DNA from: Adiantum capillus-veneris
Taxonomy: Eukaryota; Streptophyta; Polypodiopsida; Polypodiales; Pteridaceae
Reading direction: 5' to 3'
Assembly: GCA_014529385.2 (NCBI GenBank)
Contig: CM043952.1
Coordinates: 152,634,057 to 152,696,056, forward strand
Length of the DNA stretch: 62,000 nucleotides
The notes under the pieces are model-generated. The model had not been told where the DNA came from. It made no database searches and worked only from the letters and a program-made list of their open reading frames with translations. Position numbers and translations under genes: made by a program. This document shows, one piece after another, positions 10,719 to 19,553 of the stretch (its first letter is position 1; each line of letters begins with the position of its first letter).

Positions 10719-11819
10719 TTAAAAACTTGGTCTTAATACTAAATTAAGCTCAAATATCTGTGGATTGATTGGAAACTCTTCTTCTTTCTCTTTGTCCTCC
10801 TTGTCCTCTTCATGATTAGTTGGAGGAGAATCATCTTCACCACCATCACCATGACCTCTCCCATCTCTTGTATCCACCACATTTGGCTCCTCATAAGGTT
10901 CCATATCAACAAACTGCATTCCTTCGTCTGATCCAAAGGGAGGTTGTGGTTCGGTCGATGCATCCACAACCCTTGAATGTGTTTCCATGTTTTTCATACC
11001 AACTTCTTGAAATTCATCTGGCAACTCCTTGATTACAATAACACTTTGCTGGATGAATCTTACTTATAAAGGATGCATCTCATTGGCAACAAAATATCAT
11101 CCTTTCTTCAAAGCATTCACTGTAGTTGTCTCTATATCAACAAATATACAAAACTTGACATACCTTTATCAAAACAAATATCATCAATGTATAAATTTTA
11201 AAATTGAGTAGTACCTGTTCCTGCAAAAAGACCTAAGATCCATTTCTCCTTTCATTGAGAGAAGATCAATAAAATCCATCATCAACAGTCGTGGCTTTTG
11301 ATACGGATTCATGATTTCATTAGAATCACCAGAAAGATCTCAAAATTTTTTGCACACCCCTTATCTATCAAAAATATTTTTGCGAATTTGTTTTGAAGCA
11401 AAATTGAAGCTACCTCTACAACTATGACCAGAGGGAGAAAATATCCCACGGTAGCAAACTCTGCAGCAAAGGATAACCTATCCAAATGATAGCCTTTTAT
11501 GTTAGGTTTTGTCCTGTCAAAAAGACAAAACTACATCATCATCATGCAAAAAAAAAAGAATGCTATAAAAATTATGAACCATTTGACTTACCAAATGCAT
11601 AATTGATGGGTCATGGAGTGATCTGCAAAAGCTCTTTCAGTAGAAAAAATTTGATCATGAGCATGAAAGAATACGAACATCCAAAATTCAGTGATTGTGA
11701 CTTTTTTGAAAGCTTCTATGACCATTTTGTAAGCATAAGACCATATTTAACATCATCGTTTACAGAATGAGGTGCTTTCAAGCCATAAGGAGCATCTGCA
11801 ATTCCAAGAGTGTAGTGGC
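10719..11819 (-). pseudogene. Beta-class N6-adenine/N4-cytosine DNA methyltransferase, C-terminal part, broken
   Basis: Read on the minus strand, the motifs of an N6_N4_Mtase (PF01555-like) domain appear in order. Motif IV is ADAPYG at 11782-11796 (canonical DPPY, first Pro now Ala). A region with FFHAHDQIFS and a THQLCIW strand follows. Then come SPSGHSCRGSF, NPYQKP (11290-11310), and the SAM-binding motif LFAGT at 11216-11230, continuing TTVNALKKG and ANEM after an 83-base intron. Catalytic motif before SAM motif is the beta-class order. These enzymes methylate the exocyclic amine of A or C using SAM. The tail from about 10970 to 10722 is acidic (EEDKEDKEKEEE). Frameshifts after DDVKYG and before KWILG, plus stops after ALKKG and MHPL, show it is dead. 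The host or element role is unknown. Confidence 0.7.
11132..11214 (-). other. Predicted intron in the methyltransferase pseudogene
   Basis: On the minus strand GTACTACTC starts directly after the codons for LFAGT, and TTGATATAG ends just before ACAACTACA. Removing these 83 bases joins the two halves of the SAM-binding motif in frame. A second donor-like site, ATTTG|GTAAGTC, follows the THQLCIW coding stretch near 11592, with a pyrimidine-rich acceptor near 11523. Introns indicate a eukaryotic gene rather than a recent bacterial contaminant. Confidence 0.55.
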
Positions 11820-12744
11820 TGTTATAGAATTGATGTTTTATTATTTATTGCAGCTGACAGGTGGAAAAGACTAGACCCAGCTAGGCCTATGCGAATGAAA
11901 GTATATACATTGTACATTTTATTATTCAAGTGCTCTTTTATAAGCTTTGGCCATTTATTAACGGCCGGCCAATTTGTAACCAATTTGACCATTCAAGAAA
12001 TCTATATAACAAATACGTGCAAGAGGAAAATGGTCACTCTTGCACGGGGGGAGATTGCACCCAGTGTCTGTGTGTTTCTTCTCTCCTCTTCCCTCTTCTC
12101 TCTCGCCGTGCCGGTGTAGCACTCCGCTCTAGGAGGTGCGCCTGCACATGCTCTCTTGTTCTATCACGCTCTCTTTCTCTCTCTTCTCATGTACAACTTG
12201 GATTATGCGTTGTGTGATTTGAGGTATGCAGATTTGTTTGTTTCATGGCTTGTAGTATATTGTTCGCAACTGAGGACCGTTGCTCTCCAACGGAGAGGTA
12301 TGTTATAGAATTGATGTTTTATTATTTATTGCAGCTGACAGGTGGAAAAGACTAGACCCAGCTCGGCCTATGCGAATGAAAGTATATACATTGTACATTT
12401 TATTATTCAAGTGCTCTTTTATGAGCTTTGGCCATTTATGACCGGCTGGCCAGTTTGTAACCAATTGGACCATTCAAGAAATCTATATAACAAATATGTG
12501 CAAGAGGGAAATGGTCACTCTTGCACCGGGGGAGATTGTACCCAGCGTTTGTGTGTTTCTTCTCTCCTCTTCCCTCTTCTCTCTCGCCGTGCCGGTGTAG
12601 CACTCCGCTCTAGGAGGTGCGCCTGCATGTGCTCTCTCGTTCTATCACGCTCTCTTTCTCTCTCTGCTCGTGTACAACTTGGATTATGCGTTGTGTGATT
12701 CGAGGTATGCAGATTTGTTCGTTTCATGGCTTGTAGTATATTGT
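11820..12744. mobile_element. Pair of 444-bp direct repeats with a 37-bp spacer, interrupting the methyltransferase
   Basis: Bases 11820-12263 and 12301-12744 are nearly identical direct copies, both starting TGTTATAGAATTG and ending GTAGTATATTGT, separated by 37 bases. Each contains TATATAA, a pyrimidine-rich leader and a CTCTAGGAGG stretch, so they could be LTRs of a miniature element. However, they lack a clear terminal CA, a primer site and a target duplication. Methyltransferase homology stops at 11819 and a probable upstream exon resumes near 12760, so the pair looks inserted. A simple segmental duplication is the alternative. Confidence 0.5.
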
Positions 12745-12759
12745 ATTTGCTATTTTGCA

Positions 12760-14443
12760 GGGCCCGCGACGCTACCGGCTATAGCAGTGGCATTTGGAAA
12801 CAAAGCTCTCCATGCTCTCAACTTTGCCTTCAAACATAGAGTATTGGATAGGCAATGTAGCAACATCATCCGAAATAAAGTACAACTGTCAGGAGTGCTA
12901 ACAATGTTTTGAGCATCCTTAAGTCTTCTTCTCTCAGTTTTAACTCGTCCTAAATGTTGTTCAAATTCTTGAGGGGAATGCTTTTAATTCAAGCTCTTGA
13001 AGTACAATTATGTAAAAGATAAAAAATAATAAAAAACAAAATAAAACACTATCATGTACTCTTTCAACATATTACATCGCTGTTTAAAAAGATGAGAACA
13101 CGATGTTTGTATTCTAGAATACAAAGATGTGAACACATGATAATTGTTTCAAACTTAAACCCGAATGAATTAGTTGTATTTCAAAATGGAAAATACTTAA
13201 AGGATCACTTATCTCATTTTTTAAAAGAAAAATAAAATGCTCCAATGCAGAGTGGTGACTTGTAGCTGGATGATGAGTTTGCACCTTGGTCCAATCCTTA
13301 CAATTAAGCTTTTCAATCATGATGCATTGCATGTAAAGAAATGTCTTTTGTCTAGAGAAAAGAAAAAATAATTTTAAAAAATAACAAAAAACAATGTTAA
13401 AAAAAAATCTATATTGAAACTTGCTTTTCAAACTCTTTAGACATCTCATCAAGAGACAATGCACCTCTTTTGACTCGAGCAAGAATTGAAAGAATGATAA
13501 GTTTCTCTTGGATTCCTTGCAGCGAATGCTAGGGAGTAATCTTCATCTCTTCAGGAATGGGTTTTAAGGCTTCTTCACTACCACCTTTTTCTCTTTGTGC
13601 TGTAGTAGGGCACTTCACTCTTTGGCCCTTAATTTTTTCTTCTTCCCAAAGCTTGAAAATATCTTCTTGATGCTCCCAAAGGTCACCATCACGAAAATCC
13701 AATTGAAAAAAGTTATAATATCCTTGAATGTTATGCTTATTTGATTCTTCCCAAGAACACCTACTCAAATTGACCAAGCATAACCTTCACACTTCTTGTG
13801 CCATGCATGCTTCTAAAGGACTTGAACATCATGAGCTGATGTTTTTTTTTTGTTTATGAGAGGTAGTAAGCATACCTCTAGGGGGAACAATGGATTTGTC
13901 TAAAGTTATCGTCGGTAAAGTCTCATCGATACCTTGAGCTTGTTCTAGAAACTGATGAGCAACTAACAATTGTCGTCGAGGAGCGCCACTTCCAAAAGTG
14001 GGAGGATGTGGAAGAAGCTGTCTTCTAGAATCTGCTCCAGCTATTGACACATGGACTCTAGGTGGTTGAAAGTGAGGGCTGATGGGAGCAGGTTTACTAC
14101 ACGAGGGAGTGAGTGAACCTATATGACCTGAACCAATTGGAGGAGTTGGAGTAGATGAAGATTGATTAGCAAGAGTAGATTTTTGTCCTCTCAGAATGTT
14201 GAATATGCAAATCCAAGATCCAGACTCAAAACTGCGTGTAAATTCCATAGCGTGCGCAAAAACACAAAAACAATTTGCACACAGCCATGCAAAGTACACA
14301 CATGAAGACATAGAAAACTCACACAGAGAACAAGGAGATGGAGAACACGAAGATGGAGATGAAGATAAAAAAGACATACCTAGATACAACCTCTGGAGAG
14401 AGCAACCCTTCTCGTTGTGTTTTGGATTATAACAGCATAACAA
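12760..14443 (-). pseudogene. Probable upstream exons of the methyltransferase gene, function unknown
   Basis: Minus-strand coding-like stretches lie upstream of the methyltransferase motifs: 14443-13829 (Pro/Ser-rich, 204 codons), 13777-13529 (an acidic, aromatic stretch with GYYNFFQLDFRDGDLWEH) and 12960-12770 (EFEQHLGRVKTERRRLKDAQ, then a shifted frame with VESMESFVSKCHCYSR). They share strand and order with the methyltransferase, but no domain was identified, and the exon assignment is inferred only from position. A single TTGTATTCTAGAATACAA palindrome lies near 13108. Confidence 0.3.
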
Positions 14444-14882
14444 AGATGTATTCTAAAATACACATGTGCTACAAAGTTGTATTTTTAAATACACCTATGC
14501 TACAAACTTGTATTCTAGAATACACATACGTTGCAAACATGTATTCCAGAATACACTTTCATTGTACGTTTGTATTCTAGAATACAAGATTGTTGCAACC
14601 TTGTGTTCTAGAGTAGAAAAGTGCTAAAACTTGTATTCTAGAATACAAGATTGAAGTACTCTTGTTTTCTAGAATGAAGAAAAAAGAATCCTAGAATACT
14701 TATACACAATAAATGAGCAAAAACCTTAACACTCTTATATTCAAAAATACAAGTGTATTGTAAAGTTGTATTTTGGAAAAGAAGTTCAGTGCAAGCTTTT
14801 ATTCAAGAATACAAGAAGCTTACACACATGTATTCTAGAATACAAGGAGCTTGCACATATGTATTCTTGAATACGTTTGTTC
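14440..14882. repeat. Array of ~31-bp units carrying the palindrome TGTATTCTAGAATACA
   Basis: About 14 imperfect units start near 14446, 14478, 14509, 14540, 14571, 14602, 14633 and onward to 14861, mostly 31-32 bases apart. Each contains a perfect or near-perfect 16-base palindrome centred on TCTAGA, followed by variable GC-poor DNA with words like TTGCA. The array lies between two divergently arranged pseudogenes, where a bidirectional promoter or a transposase/repressor binding region would be expected. Diverged relatives occur near 13108 and 15070. Confidence 0.75.
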
Positions 14883-15769
14883 TGCAAATTGTTTTTCCAA
14901 ACCAAAAATTGAGACACAGGTCGTCAGTTTGTTTTTTAAAATCAAATGAGTTGTATTAAAAAAAATAAAAAAAATCTTCTTTAGAATACACTAAATAGAC
15001 ATGCCGTGAAAATTGCTTCAAAAAAATTTTCATTGCTTTTTTTGTCAAACAGCACTCTCAAGAAACAAATTTGTATTCCAATATACAAATTAATGATACG
15101 TTGGTGTAAAAAACACAAGATTAATGCTTTACTGCACTAGATTACAATTTGGTTGAAATTATTTATTTAAATAGTCTAAAATATTCTAGATAAATAAAAG
15201 GCTCTAAAACTTATAGAATTTATACTTTTTTTTTGAAACAATATATTTAACCATTTTACGGGTTTTAAAAGTTCTTAAATATAAATTCAATATTTTTTTT
15301 GTAAAAACAAGATTTTTTTTGCTTAAAAGTGATCAAACTCAAAAAGTTTGGTTTTTGTATAAACAATTGTGCACCAAGAAAAAGCTAATATATCAAAACA
15401 TGAAATTAAAAAACATACCTAAAAATAAAAGATGGAGCAAAAAGTGTTGTTTTGCGAAAACGTGCTCTAGAGATCAAATGCACAAAACTTTAAGAAAGAG
15501 TGACGCAAAATGAAACTTTGAGATCCTTTTTAAGGCATAAGTAATTTTTTAATTTTTTATATTTTTCTATTGTTTAAAAAACTACATATAAATAGGGTAA
15601 GAAGTACTTAGGACTGCTCAAACTCATTCTAACAAGAGCCAAAGCTAAAGATTTTCTTTGTGGAATCATTTTTTTATCATTTTTAGTTTTTTGCCTTAAA
15701 CATGTCATTTTAAAGCACTTTTGAATCTTTTCTTTTACCTTCTTCCTTAATTACACCACCATCGGAGAA
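14883..15769. other. AT-rich spacer between the divergent pseudogenes
   Basis: Runs of T and A dominate. A 64-codon lysine-rich frame (15319-15513) has no recognisable motif. It may hold the promoter of the gene to the right, but no TATA element can be singled out in such AT-rich DNA. Confidence 0.4.
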
Positions 15770-17217
15770 TAACAGTTCTAGCGGTGAAGAGGCAATTTAG
15801 CCAAAGGTTTCAAGAAACGTGGACATGGAGTTGGATAGCACTTTTGGTTCTCAAGGCAATGCTCAAAGTGTTGAGAATTGAAACACTACTTTGAGTACAA
15901 CAAAAAGACTACTCAAAGAGCAGCCGTAAAAGAAACTTGTTAAGAGTATTGTTGTGCAAAGAATTGTTTAAGAAGTTTAGGCTCCAACAAAATCAAGCAA
16001 GAAAGAGAGATATTCTTTGGGATGAAGCGATCTAACCAAAATAGTTTCTTACATGCATCAATTGTGATAACGAATGAACACACAGTTTTGGATGAAATTG
16101 TATGTAGAAGATGTTTTGTAAAAGTTTTTTTTCTTGAGCAATTAGTGTATAATTTTTTTTTAGCACGTTCAAGATCTAGAGAGGAGGTTATGAAGTGCTC
16201 ATACACAACATGTGATACCCCAAAGCTATCATATTTAAAGAATTGGCTGGATTTATTTGTAGGTTACAATGGAAAAAATATTCCGAACTGTACGTTTACA
16301 TACTTACCGGATAACTTTACAAAGGTAGAGGTTTATAATCTTTATACTGAAAGTCTCAAGAACTGGAACATGCCAATTCCTTCTCTTTGTTTATTTCTAA
16401 GATTTTGGAGAAAACACTTCTCCCATGTAAAGATTCCAAAAAAAACAAGAATGGGTGTGTATTAAATTTGTGCTGAATTAAAAGCAAAGTGAGACACAAC
16501 CAAAACATCAGAACAAAAAGGTAAGTTTGATTTGGATTTTGAAGTTCAAATATAATTTTTTGGATCATTCTATTCATCAATAACTAATACTGTTCTTTTG
16601 TTTTGAAGCTCCTATTTACCTTGCGCTCAAAATCCACCAAGAACAACAAAGCGTAGAGCGACAAAAGCTAGCAAAGCATAGGAAAAAGGGTCTAGAGCAC
16701 AAAGATCAACACTTGGGATTGGTCATTGATGGGATGGATCAAAAGAAGACTTTACTATCTCATTTTTAATGTGCTCCAAAAAATCTCAAAGAAGAAAATT
16801 TTGTGCAGCTACATGTGGTTGGAGCACTTATCTTCAATGGTGTCATGGCATCCGAAGTTTTCATCAACCTACCTAATCTACATAATGATCCAAACCTTGC
16901 AGTCATTGTGATCCAAAATATTTTGAATGAGTGGAAAGGAGAATTACCAGGAACATTGTACGTGCATCTTGACAACACAGCTCGAGAAAACAAGAATCAA
17001 GTGTTGATAGCTTACTTAAGTATGCTAGTGGAAAAAGAGAAGGTCAAACTTGGTTTTTAATTAGTGGGACATACTCACAATAAAATTGACCAAATGTTCA
17101 GTAGATTTTCAGTGAATCTGGCAAAGAAAAATTCATTTGAGCTTCCTAAAATTTGTGAAGTCCTTAGACAATCTTACAAACCTCAAGCGGAAGTACATGT
17201 TCTTAAAGGAACATATG

Positions 17218-17682
17218 CATTAGGAAGAGGATGAAGTCTAGGAGGGACCCTTTATTTGCCATGAGATTATGGAGGTGATTAACATTTTGACGAATAGGTG
17301 CATGCCATGTGTGCAAAAATGGTGTGTGTGTAAGAGAGGTGTAAGAATGGTCAAAGGATGTACTTTGCCCCCAGAAAAGGAGGGGGACAACTTTATGATT
17401 TTCGACCTTCCATAACTCCTACATACGATCTCCGATTTGAGCGTAGATCATAAATCTATAATCTAGACGTCGATCTCTTTCCGTAGATATGTTACTTGAT
17501 ACAGTTTTGCCCGCTAGATTTTAAATCTCATTTTGGGGGGAAAATTTAAATTCAAATAAACTAGCCATTTTGCCTATTTGAATTCAAAATCTCTCCTTTG
17601 ATTGCTTTCTTAATAGTAGAGCTTTGACTTCCTTAAACTGCCAAATAAAGAGGTCCTCCTAGACCCCATTCTCTTCCTAATG
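17218..17682. mobile_element. 465-bp MITE inside the DUF7869 pseudogene
   Basis: The ends are inverted repeats of about 40 bases: CATTAGGAAGAG at 17218 mirrors CTCTTCCTAATG ending at 17682, and the arms continue through GTCTAGGAGG and TTTATTTG. It has no coding capacity. Coding homology of the surrounding gene stops at its left edge and resumes at its right edge, so it inserted into that gene. No convincing target duplication was seen, so the superfamily is open. Confidence 0.75.
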
Positions 17683-18351
17683 GATTTCCGTGAGTTTTCC
17701 ATTGGTGGAGATTTAGGTACATCATCCTTTGTAAAACTAAATGATGATAGTTTTCAACATCAATTCAAGATGAAGAAGAAAGATGGTGAAACTCGACTTT
17801 GGTGCAAGAAGTATTCTAACACAGAATCATGGCATTCTACTGATGGTTTAAAATTCATATCATTTGTTTCCAGAACAATAGATTGTGCCATCTAGATACA
17901 TGCTATTAGGATCAACAAATGAATCGACAAAAGGTCTAAAGGAGAATTGAAGCATCAATTATCTGTAGTACTTAGCTAAAATCAAAGACACAGTACAAGC
18001 ATCACATGTATACTTTCCAACATGCTCGATAAAGTGGTGGTTTAGTTTTTTTGAGAAGCAAAAGTAGTTAACTGAGGGCCTCGAAAGTGACATAGCTGAA
18101 GTCTTAAACTTGGATCCATTTTTTTGGCGTGTCATCAATCAAACATTATTCCTAATGAAAATATTATAGAGCGTGCAAATCAAGGGACTCGATTAACTGA
18201 GGAGTTGGAGCAATTGGTGCACGGAGAGACTCGAGAAGCTTAGGTCGGTGCAAGAAAAACAACACAAAGACAAGAACAAGAGAAAGACATGTGGGAGGGG
18301 AATGTCAATGAGTTGGCTGTGGGTGTCATGATTGTTGTGTTTGCATCAAAT

Positions 18352-18541
18352 GATGGGAGTGGATGTCCATTTTGGATAGCCAAAGTCATCAAGATCTATG
18401 AAGAAAATCAATGTATCTATCTGATTGATGTTCACTGGTACAAAGCGATGGGAGTGGATGTCCATTTTGGATAGCCAAAGTCATCAAGATCTATGAAGAA
18501 AATCAATGTATCTATTTGATTGATGTTCACTGGTACAAAGC
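18352..18541 (+). repeat. 95-bp tandem duplication in the DUF7869 pseudogene
   Basis: Bases 18352-18446 and 18447-18541 are a direct repeat with one visible mismatch (CTATCTGATT versus CTATTTGATT). The unit encodes the FWIAKV...VHWY block. Because 95 is not a multiple of three, the duplication shifts the frame. Its near identity shows it is recent compared with the decay of the gene. Confidence 0.9.
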
Positions 18542-19059
18542 GATTGGAGAAGATGCAATTACCAATAGGTACTATCTTGGAGTGATCAAGGTGATTAAGA
18601 AGAAGAAAAAAGGAAAGTAGTGAATGACGTATCGATAATCTAAACTTGGAGGATGAAAAATCTTGTTTATGGTTTGACCTTGAAGAAGTCTGGTCATCTT
18701 CGTCAACAAACCATACAAATTTTGATGGAAAAAGTTAAAGGATTGTAATTGAAAGCCTTGAGTCTTCAATTGTAAGCTTTCAAGGATGTAATTGTTTTTC
18801 TAGTGGAATGTTATGTAGTTCTTTCAAATATAATTGCACCTTTTTTGTCTTGAAAAACTTTGTCTATTGACTTTAGCACAAAAAATTGAAGTTTTTTTTT
18901 GTAGTGTTCACTGTCATTTTTTTAAGTAGCTCCAAAAATTGATGTATTTTTAGTTTTTTTCACAACTTTTGGCCAAATCAAAGGTGAGGTGTAGTTTTCG
19001 CAACTTAGGTGTACTTTTTGATGACTAAGTTTTTTGTCTGTCATGTGTAGAGTAGTACT

Positions 19060-19430
19060 CATACTAGAGGCAATTTAGGTAAATTAAATAATAATATCTT
19101 GCTTTGTGTACATATATTTTCACACTTGGAAGAGATTTAGATAAGTAGTGAATTATGATTTCTTACCAGTTGTAGAGTTACACTCACACTTGGAGAAAAT
19201 TTAGGTAGGATATTTAAAGATATCTTGCTTTCTGTATAGTTTACTCACACTTGGAAGCTATTGAGATGGATTAAGTGATTTTTTATCATGATTTAGGTAT
19301 AGAGTGAAAGCTCACACTTGATACAGATATCTTGCTTTGTGTATAGTTTACTCACACTTGGAAGCTATTGAGATAGATTAAGTGATTTTTAATCATGATT
19401 CATGTATAGAGTGAAAGCTCACACTTAAAT
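19060..19430. repeat. Right copy of the TTGCTTTGTGT / CTCACACTTGG repeat
   Basis: Four or so units of CTTGCTTTGTGTA, then TTTACTCACACTTGGAAG, then a spacer with AATTTAGG or TTGAGAT. The last two units (near 19215 and 19325) are almost identical over about 110 bases. The motif is shared, in the same orientation, with 9995-10200. It sits between the DUF7869 pseudogene and the hAT pseudogene and could be the subterminal region of either. Confidence 0.7.
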
Positions 19431-19553
19431 TCTTTGTATTTTTGGTATTTCGAATTTAAAAAGGTTGAAAATCTATGGTTTTTTGAAAATGATAGCGAAT
19501 ATAGTAATGTAAATTGTATGAGAGTTTAATTTTAGTTGTGTATTTAGTAAATA

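Larger units (their letters stand above)
15770..18740 (+). pseudogene. DUF7869-type protein, broken
   Basis: Coding-like blocks run left to right. One block (16022-16465) has VCRRCF, GKNIPNCTFTYLP and FLRFWRKHF. The core (16803-17222) has VHLDNTARENKNQ (16962-17000) and, one stop codon later, LVGHTHNKIDQMFSRFS (17061 on). The end (17680-18740) has FWIAKVIKIYEEN and VHWY. The DN..RENKN and GHTH..ID signatures with a C-terminal FWxAKV/HWY block match proteins annotated as DUF7869. These occur as repeated genes in seed-free plants and are of unknown function, possibly transposon-borne. Damage includes the TAA before LVGHTH, a 465-bp MITE after KGTYA and a 95-bp frameshifting duplication. Family recognition is from memory. 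Confidence 0.6.

Noticed and set aside
10719-11819. Giant-virus or bacterial contamination as source of the methyltransferase
   Set aside because: A spliceable intron, plant transposon neighbours and the same level of decay as adjacent DNA favour a resident eukaryotic copy; the ultimate origin stays open.
11820-12744. Calling the 444-bp repeats definite LTRs
   Set aside because: No terminal CA, primer site, polypurine tract or TSD; kept only as LTR-like.
14440-14882. CRISPR-like array
   Set aside because: Regular pitch, but the units are imperfect palindromes with related, not unique, spacers, and the context is eukaryotic.
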